Below the pieces are notes generated by a model that saw nothing but the letters and a program-made list of their open reading frames with translations, searched no databases and was not told the origin of the DNA. Source: Brachycybe producta (lineage: Eukaryota; Arthropoda; Diplopoda; Playtdesmida; Andrognathidae). Taken from it: a stretch of DNA of 64,000 bases. Shown here in pieces: positions 23,300 through 35,100 of this stretch. Numbering within the stretch: the stretch's first letter is position 1; the number at the start of each line of letters is the position of its first letter. The DNA lies in NCBI GenBank assembly GCA_036925085.1, contig JAUPFP010000027.1:802001-866000 (forward strand), in the 5' to 3' direction. The position numbers and the translations under genes are program-made.

Positions 23300-24000
23300 A
23301 TGATACGTACAAAGCCGGTTGTCATGGGCTAGTCTTTTAATAAAGCTTACTATGCCCCATGAGGCCCCACAAAACCCATGTTTTTTCCCCATAAACTTTG
23401 TTGGTTCAGGCCCAGCTGCAATATACAAGCTTTATGTACGTTGTTATGTGCCCAGCACAAGTTAAAACTATTGCCTATCAAGCATTGGTTTGGCCTCATC
23501 TTGAGTATTGCTGCAGTGTATGGAATCCTCACTCTGTCACACATACTCATTCAGTTGAAATGGTTCAGCATAAGGCAGCTAGGTTTGTTTGTGGCATGCA
23601 CAAATTTACAGATAGTGTCACTGAGATGCTGTCAGTGCTACAATGGCATAGTTTGGCACATTGCAGGGCTGAGTTGTTTGGAAAAATTACACAGGGTGAT
23701 TGTCCTAAACCGCAGTCCAGTGATATTCATAAAGCACTATACATGGGCAGGGCTGACCACTCTTAAGAAAATTAGGGAGATGTTTGCTCTAGGACAGATT
23801 CATATTATTGGTCTTCTCCCCCCCCCCTAGAGTTATAAGACAATGGAACTCTTTTCTTCCTGAGGAAGAAGTATTGAATGGGGATAATTTTGTTTTGTGG
23901 GATTCACAATTGTATATTCATTTTGTATGGACTTTTATGTCCCTCTGCCATAGGTCTATTTGGCTGCTTGCAGAGTACTAATTGTAATTGTAATTTATAG
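23300..24000 (+). pseudogene. LINE remnant with reverse-transcriptase C-terminal domain (CR1/Jockey-like)
   Basis: A frame from about 23420 to 23766 reads VKTIAYQALV, HLEYCCSVWNPHS and MVQHKAARFVCG, the strongly conserved block after the RT catalytic core in CR1/Jockey/L2-type LINEs (AY..LVRP.LEY....W.P, VQ.KAAR). A shift follows, then SYYW...IRQWNS-like sequence continues past a C10 run at 23820. The 3' UTR (ttatgtccctctgccataggtctatttggctgcttgcagagta) ends in an attgtaattgtaat tail. The catalytic part of RT and ORF1 are absent and the frame is broken, so it is a 5'-truncated dead copy. No 5' boundary was determined. Confidence 0.8.
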
Positions 24001-25009
24001 GAGATATATATAAAAAAAAGGTTGAAATTCATTTTACACTTTTTTTCTTATAAATTACAAGAAGTTAGGAGCTGTAAGAAGAAGGAAAAAACATTGATGG
24101 CATAGCAAGATAATTAATTAGTGAAGGAATTTCGATATTATTACTATGACCAAAAATATATGTAACATGTGTGTATGGAGAGAAAGAGGGAATGGGTTTC
24201 TTTTCTTGTTATCGTTCCACTTCTAAATTGTGTAAGTGTAATTAAGATAAAAGATGAATCTTTCTCTCTGGTATTACTAAGTTGTGTGACGGAATATATA
24301 TACATGTATATATATATAGTGAAAATTGAGTAACACCGCAATTTCAGCCTCAACAATTGTCCCTCAAGCTTCTTCCAGATATTAATCGGATAAATGGAAT
24401 TTTTTTTTTTCACTCTTTTTTTTTAATGACATTTTGCGTTTTCTAATCTGATAAGAGATTTGTTCTTGTGTGAATAGAAGTGTTTAAAAATTATTTCAAA
24501 AGAGAGAGAATGTGGAGTCAGCATATTAAATAATTGTTTTCAAAACCCACCTCCTCCTCCTCCGGGTCTCTTCTTTTATTCTTCTTCTTTCTGTTAACTT
24601 TTAATAACCACCTATAGTAATAAGCCTAATTGTTAATTAATGTTGAGAAAATTAAGATACTGACATTATTAATTGAACGGAAATGAAGAAAGGAGGAGAG
24701 AATGAAGGAATGTTTACAGTTATTTTAAAAAGTTGCTACAAAACAAATTTTTTTTCTTCTTCAAATTATTAGAAATTGTTTCAGATTTTTTTTTTAAATT
24801 ATATTTCAAAATGACAAGAATGTTTATTTTAAAATGTGAAATTCACTCAAACTCTTGTTTATTGTAATCTTTTTAAGAAATAAAATTAAGAAAAATTTGT
24901 AATTTATTTTAGAAACTAGGAGGGTATAGGTAGCTCAGTCACAAACGCCTTTTTGGAACTGCTCTGATTATTCTGTTTTTCAGGTGCAAAATGAAGAGAA
25001 AGTTAAATG
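24001..25009. other. Gene-free AT-rich stretch
   Basis: TA-rich run at about 24290-24320, many T runs. From about 24905 (ttagaaactaggagggtataggtagctcagtca) it contains a partial extra arm of foldback family A leading into the copy at 25010. Confidence 0.45.
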
Positions 25010-25376
25010 TGTTTTAGAAACTAGAAAGTTAGTTCAATCACTGAAGGGTATTTTCGTGTTTATATCTTTCAAAATAAACTTTTTATAGGCAAAAATGAAA
25101 AATTATCTTCTGCTAAGGACCATATATATATTCTTAATTATTTTGAAGTCAAAGCTAGTGCTACACTCATCAACTTTTACATGAAACTTGCTGTCAAAAA
25201 GTTCATGAGTTTAGCACTATAGCTTTGACTTGAAAATCTTTAAGAATATGACCCTTAGCAGAAGTTATTTTTTTATTTTTTTCACTATAAAAAGTTTATT
25301 TTGAAATATATTAACCTGAAAATACTTCACTGAAGTGATTGTGAGAGCTCTATCCTTCTAGTTTTCTAAACACTTT
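25010..25376. repeat. Foldback family A copy just upstream of a candidate exon
   Basis: The left arm (ttttagaaactagaaagttag, tatctttcaaaataaactttttat, cttctgctaagga, tcaaagctagtgc) is matched by the right arm in reverse (gcactatagctttga, cccttagcagaag, ataaaaagtttattttgaaatat, ccttctagttttctaaa). The loop centre is near 25197. Its right edge is about 110 bp before the candidate exon at 25486. Confidence 0.75.
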
Positions 25377-25464
25377 CTAAAAGATCTCTGTTTGTGAACC
25401 ATCTTTAATAGTATTTTCTTGTTTGATATATTTTAAAATAAGCTTTTTATAACCTTTCTTTTTT

Positions 25465-25472
25465 TATATAAA
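25465..25472 (+). promoter_or_regulatory. TATA-box-like motif
   Basis: TATATAAA followed by GG, about 30 bp upstream of 25495-25502. If used, transcription would start inside the open segment at 25486-25684 and the first in-frame ATG would be 25546. In an AT-rich region such motifs occur by chance, so this is only suggestive. Confidence 0.3.
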
Positions 25473-25485
25473 GGTCTAACTGTAG

Positions 25486-25684
25486 TGGACCTTATTGTTG
25501 TCCATCGAGACATGGTCCACATTACGACCATTTAAAAAAGTGGGTATGGAACGTCGTTTTTTGGATTCTATAAAGGAAGAAAGTGTTCGATCCTCTTCTG
25601 AAGATTATCATCATCAACATCACAACCACCAATGTTCCAATTCCAAAAGGAATTCAAAAGATATCTCAAGTGCTCAATTTAAAG
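25486..25684 (+). CDS. Candidate first or early exon of a plus-strand gene, function unknown
   Basis: The frame opens right after a TAG at 25483-25485, which is either the acceptor AG (preceded by a T-rich tract) or an in-frame stop upstream of a true first exon. It runs to the donor AAAG|GTGAGT at 25684/25685, ending in phase 1. ATG at 25546 begins MERRFLDSIKEESVRSSSED, followed by a His-rich stretch (YHHQHHNHQ), Ser/Asn/Lys-rich sequence and AQFKG. The peptide is hydrophilic and probably disordered; no domain is recognised. Phase 1 matches the acceptor of the exon at 55922, so joining gives ...AQFK-G-GGGG in frame. The alternative is a chance open frame; the strong donor and phase agreement argue against that. 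Confidence 0.5.
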
Positions 25685-25690
25685 GTGAGT

Positions 25691-26758
25691 TTTGACATTG
25701 GTACATAAATATTAGAAAATAAATGTTGCTTTTTTTTTTAAAAAAAATCGTAAATGGAAGGAAATGTTTGACTAATTGCAATATGACAAGGTTGGTGAGG
25801 AGGGGTTTGAGCCTCCAAATAAATACATTTTCTAAGAAATTATGAAACAGCATATAAATAATTGAGACACCCAATTAATGGGGGTTTTGTGGTGAGTGAG
25901 AAAAACGTGGGCACCCATGTCACCACCCTAACCTCCTCCTCATCCTGCTTGCTCCTCACCTTGTGTTGTCTCTTTTTCTCTCATTGTCCCTTCTGGCTCT
26001 TCATCATCATCATCATCATCATGGAATTTAAATTTATCATTGGGACATTTTGTTGTAAATTTATGGCTCACAAGATTTTTTTTTTTATCTTTCTATAAGT
26101 TTTTATTATTATTATTAACAAGTGGTTTCTTTTTTTGCTTCTTCTTTTTTGTCTTTCTAAATGTCCTTCTGTATTTAAAAAGTGAGGGGTTTGTCTCTTC
26201 TGTAATAAGTTATATACCAGTTACAATTTTGAGCTACCAGTTACTTTTTTTTTACTACTTGTCTTTTTTTTGTTGTTGTTGAGGAATTGTTGTTGTTGCC
26301 GATGTCTAATGTTGCAACAATGCAATTCAACATGGGGCCATATAATATCTTCTTTTAAACTTGATCGTCTTTGAATATAATTGCTAATTGAAAATTCTTA
26401 TTATATATATCTAGTTTCACGGTCAACTGATTCTTGAATTTTAAAAAAAGAACTTAAAAGAATTGTCAGGTTTAATTGTATTTACCAGAGAAGGATGTTG
26501 TTTTTTTTTTCTTCCCTTCAGATAAATGTTTTATGTCAGTTTGGAGGCGATATTTTTCTAATTCTACCTTCATGTTTTTGACATTCTCAGGTTTTTTTTT
26601 GGTTTGCTTTTAAATGCTTTTTATACCCAGCATCAGTTTTGTTTCTATATATTTTATTTTGTCTACACAAGATTACTGGTTTTGGATATGTATAATTAAC
26701 TCAAGAACCTTTTTTTTGTTGTTGTTCTTGAGCATGGTCTCTAAAACAAAGAATCAAA
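25691..26758. other. Intron candidate sequence, gene-free
   Basis: Follows the donor at 25685. Contains a CAT/ATC run (about 25998-26022), an ATT run (about 26105), T runs and GTT runs. No further exon is evident. Confidence 0.45.
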
Positions 26759-27027
26759 GGCCCGTAGCAAATTAGGCAACAAAATGAGCTTGTAACCGGC
26801 AACAGTTCCCAGAGACTGTTGCTGATGATGCTACACTAGCGCCACCACTGCAGTTGCAGGCACCAAAATAGTAGCTTGCAACAGTAGCAGGTGGATGTTG
26901 CCTCTGCTCAGTATAGTGAGCAGAGGGAACAAGCAACCATTGTGTGCCAGCAACTACTTTCCTGTCACGTGATCATAATTCGGTTGCTGGTTGCTCGCTC
27001 GTTTGGTTTCCTAATTTGCGCCCGGCC
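26759..27027. repeat. TIR element (MITE), about 270 bp, unclassified
   Basis: The left end GGCCCGTAGCAAATTAGGC with continuing aacaaaatgagc is matched by the right-end complement GGCCGGGCGCAAATTAGG and aaaccaaacgagc. The inner part carries caacagt/actgttg hairpins and ctgctcagtatagtgagcag. GC content is above that of the flanks. Flank duplication unclear. Confidence 0.6.
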
Positions 27028-28773
27028 AAACACACAAAAAAAGCAGGTAAAAAAAAGAAATGGGCCTTGTTCTAAAAAAAAAAAAATCAAGGGACTTCCT
27101 TGGAGAATTTTTTAACACAAAAATTTGAAATGAAAAAATTGGTATTCTTCTAAATAATTAGTAGTAAATGTTAGCCATCTTGTTGATTAAAAAATTTTAA
27201 AATGAAAATTATGGCCACATTTTTATGTTTCTGATTAATTTAAATTCAAGGAATAATTATGACTATCCAAGAAAAAAATAATTATTTTATACTAATTTCA
27301 TTAAAAATAGTCAAGAACCTATTTATAACTAAATAATGGTTGTAATGTGGACACACAGTGGCAAGAAAAGGTGAAAGAAAATAGAGAAAAAGACCGTTTT
27401 TAAATGCAAGAAACAGAGATAAATATAATAATTATTGTGTTAATTAATTAGCCCTTATAAAAATAACTTAACTTTATTTTGAAGTTTTTTTTTTTGCAAT
27501 TTTGTATTTTGGCAAATACCTTTTTTTGGAACGTAGTCTACTTATTGTGGAATACCAAGTAGGGCCTTATAGAATGTGCTCGTTTTGGACGAATTTGGTT
27601 TATAACTCAAGGAATTTCTGTAAAAAACAGGTGGAAAACCTGTAAAAGTTACGGAAAATAAATACAGTGCAATCGTGGTAATCCGAATCCATGATAATAT
27701 ACAAAGTTCGGAACTTCCAATAATCCGAACATGATTATGAAAAAAGGGATACAAATTAAAATTAAAACACTTAGATGAGGTCACATTCTATTGGATTAAA
27801 TGGAGTTCGTCGTCTGCAAAATAACCAAAATGGCGTTTTAATGTTGTCTATCAGTGACACTGTCTTTACATTGTAATAATCTACTCTTTTACAAAAGACC
27901 AAATTTGCAACCCGGTCCTCATGTAAATTTTTTAAATAAAACTCAAGCAGTAATTTTGAGTTGAAATAATATGTTGTCACAGAATCATTTTCAGTGTTTG
28001 TGACAAGTATGTTTGTGTTGTTATACAAAGTTAGTTATGGTCTCTAAATGACAAGAGAATTCCCCCCCCCCCCGTAAAAAAAGGATCTTCTTCTAAACAT
28101 GCCCATAAGTAAGTGAGTGAGTTGTATGCCCCTCTTTTTTTAAGGTCCTCACCTGCTGCCAGTAAAGCACCGGCAGTACACAGTTGGCAGTAATTCAGTT
28201 TGACATTCTGTTTGATCTTCGAGTTCCCCCCTTTTTTTCCGCCTCCCTTTTTCGTTTTTACTATATAACCTAACCTGTCATCACCGCCTTTTCGCTAATT
28301 AGAGATCTTCATCTCCAATATACAACTTTCAAAAATGCATTATTATTTTTAGATTTTTTAAAAGTTAAAAAAAAGGCAAACTAAGCTATAAGGGCATTAT
28401 TGTCAATGTTGCTTTAGTTTTAGAAAACTTCTCTTTTAATCAACCAAAGAAGACATTTTTCCGCTTGGAGTCTTCGGGAAAAAGTCGACAAGTCAACTTT
28501 ACAATATTCGTAATGTGCCTTTTTTATTTTAAACAAGGGAACGACTGTTAAAAATGAAGCAATATTTAGACTTGTTTCAACCCTCCTCCTCCTCCTTCTC
28601 CTCCCCTCCTATTTTCTTAAGTTACTATTTTAAAACTTTTGCTTTTTGCTTTTTATACACATAATTTGTGTGTCTTGTACGTTTTGTTGCGAACTGTCAG
28701 TGCAGAGGTTATTATTATGCAATAAGAAACCAACGAACTTTAGTCATGTAAACTCATAAAGAAATAACCAAAT
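27028..28773. other. Gene-free stretch with possible promoter-like sequence before the 28774 exon
   Basis: Near 27672 cagtgcaatcgtggtaatccgaa resembles the start of pogo/Tigger-type TIRs (CAGT...ATTATCCGAAC), but no partner end was found. A C run lies at about 28063. From about 28130 to 28300 composition becomes mixed (cctgctgccagtaaagcaccggcagt). TATA-like ttttatac sits at 28651-28658, roughly 120 bp before the ATG at 28774, and very short upstream ATG-stop pairs occur in between. Confidence 0.3.
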
Positions 28774-28828
28774 ATGGATTTAGATAGACGTGGTTTCTAT
28801 GTGTCTCTCTCCAAAAAGAGCCCCAAAG
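28774..28828 (+). CDS. Candidate alternative first coding exon, function unknown
   Basis: ATG at 28774 (context aaatATGG) opens a clean frame of 18 codons, MDLDRRGFYVSLSKKSPK, then one base of a Gly codon before the donor AAAG|GTGAGC at 28828/28829, ending in phase 1. An in-frame TAA at 28765-28767 shows the reading frame starts here. The donor context is almost the same as that of 25486-25684, and both phases fit the acceptor of the exon at 55922. The simplest reading is an alternative first exon that gives the same downstream protein a different N-terminus. The exon is short, so chance is not excluded; a transcript would settle it. Confidence 0.4.
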
Positions 28829-29144
28829 GTGAGCTACATCTGTTACTTTTGTTTTGAGTCTCATTTTTTTACTCGCCTGTTCGGTCTGCTTCATTCATTA
28901 TAAGTTTAGATCATTCTAAGGTTAAAGTAGATTAAGGTAAGGTCGTGCTGTACCGCGCATGTGCATTGTTCAAATCTACCAGTCATAATCAGTAATTGCA
29001 TTTCGCAGTTGAGAGAATGTAACCTAAATTAAGGCAGTCCTTCACAATTGGGATCAGGGCTGAGCACTGAGATCAAGATAAGTCCGTTTTCAGCCATTCA
29101 TGAACTAATTAGGTTTAGATCTGGGGATCGCAATTCTTCATTAC

Positions 29145-29471
29145 CAGGGCTTGGATTTTTATGCAAAATATCAAAGCAAATGTTTCTCAATTTGTGACTC
29201 TTTAAGTGCCAATTGTGAAGTAATCATCATCATCATCATTAGTGCAACTGCAATTATGCTTGTTCTAATAAAAAAGGACTGGTTAGAGGCTAAATGTCTG
29301 GTTACTATCAGTTGTCAATTACAGTTCTAGCCTTTAACCAGGTGTTTTTTTATTATTGAGGAATAAAAACCGTAATTGTTGGTTGATCTAAATGGGATTG
29401 TACGTTACTTCACAATTGGATCTTGAACGATTTAGAAAGATTTGCTTGATGTTGCATAAAAATCCGATCCG
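29145..29471. repeat. GGGCTCGGATTT-family foldback, copy 2
   Basis: The left end agggcttggatttttatgcaa pairs with the right end gatgttgcataaaaatccgatcc. Tail-to-tail arms include gtttctcaatttgtga, an ATC run, and the central ggttagaggctaaatgtctgg / ctagcctttaaccagg hairpin shared with copies at 12758 and 42408. Confidence 0.7.
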
Positions 29472-32400
29472 TATAGGACTCATTACTAGCTTATTTTATT
29501 TTATTTATTCGTTCACCAACATTTAAATGACGGATTTAATTTTGTTTAGGCTAAAATCCAATCGTGACTGCATGGGTACCTATAAGAGACTTTTTCATAC
29601 GAAATGTAATCGGTGTGTCACTGGTGTGAACATTTATAAACGCTTTCTTTCCCATAGCAAATAAATTATCAACAACCACAGCACTTTCTAAAATATAATT
29701 TAGCAGTCGAACTCGACTATCAAAAGTGGTTTGTGTGAAAAGGCTCCTCTGTACACCTCATGATTTCTGAACTTGGGTCTTTCTATTTTTGTAATAAGTT
29801 GATATAGAAAGACCCTGTATAGGCCCTATATAGGTAGTTTTTAGTTTTAGCTTCGTTGTAATCTATATAGGCCCACTTCCAAATTTTAGACATAATGGCA
29901 TATTGAATTTGTATCATTTTTTTGTTATCAATATTTGTTTGAAAAAAAAAATAGGCAAACAACATAAAAAAATGCCGATTTTCATAATAAGATGTACTTT
30001 TGAAAGCGGTAATCAATGACTATTGGTTGTATAAATTGCAAAAAAAAGCCCATCGCGTGTATTATTCTGTGGTCACCCCCTACAATTGTTATAAAATTTG
30101 GATACTGAGACCTACATTTTTTTTTCTGAATGTATTTTATTATTAATGCACCATTGTTATTATTGCTCCTCCTCCCACAATTTTTTTTATCGAAAAAAAA
30201 AACAACTATATTTTGTACAAAAATCGACTTTTTTTTCATTCACATTGACTAAAACTTCCATTTTAATGATTAATTGCATGGCCGTCGATTTTTTTAAGTC
30301 ATATTAAGGTGTGTGTTTGTGCATTGTAGACTTTTTTTGTGTAAAAAAGCTTCAGAAAAAAAACCCAACTCCCAGGTGAATAATATGTATGTTGATACTG
30401 TTATAACTTATAAGTCTTTAAGTGGATTAGGGCCCATTATTTAATTGTTATGTGCTGGACACAGCATAATAATAGTTAGTTTCTCTCCTCTTGCTTTGAA
30501 AAAACGTGTTCTCTTAAATGTCTTCGTCACCAGGGCGGCGCTGCATGTCAGGTAGGCGACAATTACAAGGCATGCTATGAAAGTTTTGTCTAAATTTATC
30601 AATTTTACTCGAATTTTCACTATAAACTTATATTTTAAGTGACAAATAAATATATAGCACAATAAAATATAGCTGCTGTGGTAATTAACGCCAAAATAAT
30701 GAAGCAAAAGTAAGGGCAAAAAGCATTAATTTGTCCATAAAAACTGATTAACTATATGCAAATGGATAGCATAATTATGCTAAGTGTAAGTCTCCTCTGG
30801 TATTAAAAGACAATTTGACTACCTAAAGCGGCGATCGGCGGCTATTTTTCTTGCAAGATCCTTGCAAATATTGTTGTGAATCTTGCACAGTTTCCTGTAA
30901 CAAAAAAACGAAGACCCGCAGTGTTTTCTCATAATATGTTGTGCAAGAAACCACTTTTAATGTAACTTTTGCAAGAGTAAAATCGAGTTGGTAATTGCAG
31001 TCAATTCAAGGACACATTGCAGTGAGTCTTGCTTTAAATATTGTCAATGGAAATCGGCGCTTTAAGCTGTTAATCGCGACTTGCAAATAAAGAAAGAAAA
31101 ACAAAACACATACAGTTTAACACAAACTGTACGTAACTGTAATAGTTTTTTGGTGTTAAAATAATTCCTATATTATTCTATGGAACCAGACAGAAATTAT
31201 TCCGTATTATCCGATTTGTCGTATTTTAAACAATTTTACTGCTGTTATGCAGGTCTTAGCATAGAGACAAGAATATGCCTACTTGACATGCAACGCCACT
31301 TGAGTGGTAAAATTTGGAAATAGAATAACTAATGGAACATAAGTTTCAATAGGGTGTGTTTACTGAGATAAAAAAAACCTCCATTGCATGACTAGATTAG
31401 TTTAAAATAAATATGCTTTGAGTCCATTTCTTTTGTATGTAAAAGATAATGGGGATTTGGGGGGAGGGGGATTCCGCGATGTTATCTAGGTGTTTTTTTT
31501 TTAAAGTATTTTTTTTTCGGTTCTTAAAGGTCTCTTTGGGACATTTCACTATCAATTCATTGTCTAGAGTCTAGACCTATGTATAAGGAGGAACCGAGAA
31601 TAAGTATTGCAATATATGCTCCTAGTTTGCCATCATTATCCATTATCATTGTTTTAACAGCCAAAGAGAGAGAGAGAAAAAAAAAGGCTTCTGGCATATT
31701 CACTCATTATATGGTTTTATCAATGGTCACATCGGAGTCCCTTGAGGAACAGAGACACTTGATTAGAGGGTCTCTCACCTTTGTGTATAATATACAAGAT
31801 CTCTAGATTTGTGGGAAGAGCGTGAACTTTTCTATTTTTTTTTTCTGCTGAAGACCCCTCTTCTAATGTCTTGTTACCATAATATTATCTTATATACCAT
31901 TGTCTGTTTTATGTCACCGTGACATTGGTGATTATGGAGTCAGGTCATTGGAAACATGTATGACAGAATATGGGCCCCTATTTAGGTCCTATGCAATTTA
32001 GATACTACTTTTGTCAAAAAAGGTTCATATGTTCATTTTATGGTACATAATTCCATAAAAGATACACATGTTTTTTTTTTCCTGTAAATTGTTTGCTCAG
32101 AGATTTTTGCTATCTTTTTTTTTTTGCATTTTGCGTTTAAAATGTAAAAAAGAACATTTGAATTTCTTCCAGTAGATTCAGATAGGATTACGGAATTGTG
32201 GAAGGAAGGAAGACCCTCCATTTTCAAATAGATCTGTTAAATGTTGACATGTCGGAATGTTAAGGGTGTAAATCTTTTTATTGTCAGTTGATTAGAAGTC
32301 CGGGTGTCCTGGTTTTTTAACCAGACAAGGTGCATTTGAAGGAAATGGCGACTGAAAATTAGGGAGGGAGGGAGGGAGTGGGGGAAAATGCCATGGACCC

Positions 32401-33430
32401 ATCGTTCTGTGGCAAGTTATTAATCACTGAGATGTATGTTGTATTTGTGTCTTTTGGGGTTTTCTAAAGTGCTGGTGATGACCAAAGGCGGAGTAAATAG
32501 TGATGGAAGAAACCTAAAACTTGGGGGTTTCTGTTCTGTTATGTGGGTGACCATATTTGCCAGATGCCCCTTCCTCCCTTCCTTTCCCTTTTTTTTTGTC
32601 TTCAAACTATTCCAGTCCTGATCTCAGCTCTTAGTACCCTAAGTAAAAGTAATTTTTGAATATATCATCAGTCAGCCGGCTAGTGTCCATTTTCTTGAAT
32701 GGTATAAAGGAATCTAAAAGAACGACCCAGTTTAGGGAAGGAAAGAAAGTAATTCTAATGAATCCATTTGCAGAAATGGCGGTACTGTTGTATGTAGGCG
32801 GCCTATGGTCCTGCAAATAGGAGGAGGAGGAGGCACTGCGGGAAGTACCCCTGCTGTAATTTTGTGTCTCCCTTTTTTTCTTCTCCTCCTGCCTCAGTCA
32901 TCATAACTTAAATCAAGGGCGAGTAAGTTAAAATTTTAAGGGGAGGAGGAATATCTTAGAAAAAGATGTTCTTTCCAAGTGTCTTGAGAAGTTTTTAAGA
33001 GTTTTTTCTTCTACTTCTTCTTGAGAATTTAGGGGAAAATCAATGGCTGCAAAATTTCCCCTTTTGTCTAAATGTTTAATGCATTGTTGTGCATGGAGAA
33101 AAGTTTATTAAGTGAGACTTTCTCTTAAGCTCTCCATTTGGGAATTTTGGTCCTTTACATTTGTGATACAAAGACGAGGCAGTTGATTAAGCGCCAAACT
33201 CAATAACTTCATAATTTTTGGCATTTGTTCAATTCCAATTAGCCTTTAATCAATTCTGTTTTCTAAATTGCAAAGCCAAGTATGCTTGGTTCATTTTATT
33301 TAGCCTTTTGTTTTATTGCGCGCTTTTGGCGCGGTGGTGCCGCTCACATTCAACCTATATTAATAACACAGTTAAAACTTGGAGGCTAAATGATTACTTT
33401 TTTGACAGTTGTGCTTAGGGTTTTCATTAA
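29472..33430. other. Long gene-free stretch (intronic if the gene model holds)
   Basis: Mixed AT-rich sequence. A weak inverted pair (taaagcggcgatcggcggc at 30825 and gaaatcggcgctttaag near 31050-31066) suggests one degraded TIR element of about 245 bp. GGGA runs near 32370, a GA run near 31666 and a GGA run near 32821 are the only other notable repeats. No exon with both good splice sites and coding character was found. Confidence 0.4.
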
Positions 33431-33433
33431 AAG

Positions 33434-33662
33434 TCACCTGACAGCATTACCGGTTTTTCGGTAATGCATAGATCTACGTGAAATTTTAATTTCAAACTCA
33501 GTGGTTCTTAAATATTGGTCAATTCTTTTATCCAATTATTAATTTGGATAAAAGAATTGACCAATATTTAACATAAAACTTTTCACTGAAAAACCGGTAT
33601 TGAAAGGTCAATTTACCGGTAATACCGATGTAACAAAATAGACTGGTAATACCGGTAACTGG
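33434..33662. repeat. Palindromic element with perfect 28-bp hairpin
   Basis: At 33508-33535 and 33544-33571 two 28-base arms (containing ggtcaattcttttatcc and its complement) pair without mismatch around an 8-base loop. Outside, ACCGGTTTTTCGGTAAT near 33450 and repeated accggtaatacc at 33615-33662 suggest the ends of a TIR element rich in ACCGGT. Non-coding. A microRNA-like precursor is possible by shape, but the flanking transposon-like ends favour a MITE. Confidence 0.6.
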
Positions 33663-33664
33663 TA

Positions 33665-35100
33665 ATGGAAACGTTAGTTGTGCTAAACGTTATTACGGAG
33701 GTTTGGCAATTATTTTATTTTGGGCTAAATCAGAGCCACCTGCTAGATTGGCCCATTTTGCCCTTCCATTTTTGTCTGCTGTCATTTTGCGTGCATTATT
33801 ACATCTTCGAGGATACTGGCTGTTCAGTTGAATAATCCAACTCGTAATCTTGATTTTTTTTAAATTCATTGACATTATCTGATCAATTCTTACAGGATGA
33901 TATAATTATAGATATATAACATTAATAAATTATAATTTAATAACCAGCTCCTTCAAAAAAGTAATGCTTTGATGTAATATGTCTTATTGAAAAGTTGTTT
34001 GTAGAAAGAGAGGGAGAGAGAGAGAGAGAGAGAGAGAAAAATATACCTTTTGCAAACGGTTTCATGACAGGTTCGAGACCCTTGTAACATGAAATACAAA
34101 TATATCGTAATTGCAATAGAGGAGGAGGAGGCGGAGGGATGGAAGAAACCGTAAAATGTCATTTTCGTGGTTGTCCACTATAGTATATATGGTCCATGCA
34201 TCATTTTTTTTTGTGTGTGCTCAGATTGTGATCCATCCAATGCCAAATTGCCAATGTCCACATCTTTTTCCCTCAAATTCTCTTCCACCATGACATCCTC
34301 ACTCAACATTCCTATTATTTTTTTTTTTCAAGGAAAAGGCGGAAAATGGAAGGTTGGAAAAGATACTTAAGGTGCCAAATCAATTTGTCTTCAAAAAGAA
34401 AATAAAAAAGGGAGGGTTGAAGGGAAGAAGAGGAGAAGGTTTATTTATAATAATAATAATAAGAAGAAGAAGAAAAAAGAAGAAGATGGAGGAAGGATAA
34501 CCAAAAGATATAAGTTCCCTCTGGGCTTCTCTTTTTTCTCTTTTGCCGAAAAACTTCATTTGCTGCGGTTGTGAACCTCAATTAAAATTACCTTGATTAA
34601 GACTTAAGGAAAGAAGAAAAAAACATTTCTCTCTTTTTTCTCTCAATGTTATTTTTGCAGAGAGAGAGAGTGAGAGAGAGAGAGGTCATGGCGAGATAAT
34701 AAATGTTGACATTAGCTAAATTAATCATTGCGAAATTTCAAGCCGAACCAAACTTTCAAGAACTTGTCATTTCTTATTTTTTGTTGTTGTAGTACTTATT
34801 ATTATTATTATTATATTGTATATCCAGTTTGGTATGTGCAATTTCGTTTTTCTTAACTTCTTCTTCATCACGCCTCATTTAATTCCTCAGGGTGAAGGGT
34901 ATAAAAGAGGTTTTTTTTCTTCTGAGTGATTAAAAAAACTGGGGATCCACCATCATGGATCTGGGATATTGAATTCACGAAGTCTCCCTGATTTGAGGCT
35001 TTTTATTTTAAGAAATAAAAACGCGCGCGTTATTTGAAAATGACAAGTCTTTCAAAATGATGCTGGAATTAATCTGGTTGATGGTCGTCTTTTGAGAATA
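33665..35100. other. Gene-free stretch with GA/CT and GAA microsatellites
   Basis: GA runs at about 34012-34037 and 34662-34685, AAT/GAA runs at 34450-34490. A T-rich tract plus AG at about 34222 precedes a short open frame (SDCDPSNAKLPMSTSFSL) that lacks a convincing donor, so it is not called an exon. Confidence 0.4.

Noticed and set aside
27672..27800. Pogo/Tigger-type element end
   Set aside because: Only one end-like sequence (CAGTGCAATCGTGGTAATCCG) was found; no partner TIR or transposase fragment.
34210..34370. Exon candidate after the T-rich tract and AG near 34222
   Set aside because: No acceptable donor while the frame is open, low-complexity Ser/Phe content, and a second T-rich tract interrupts it.
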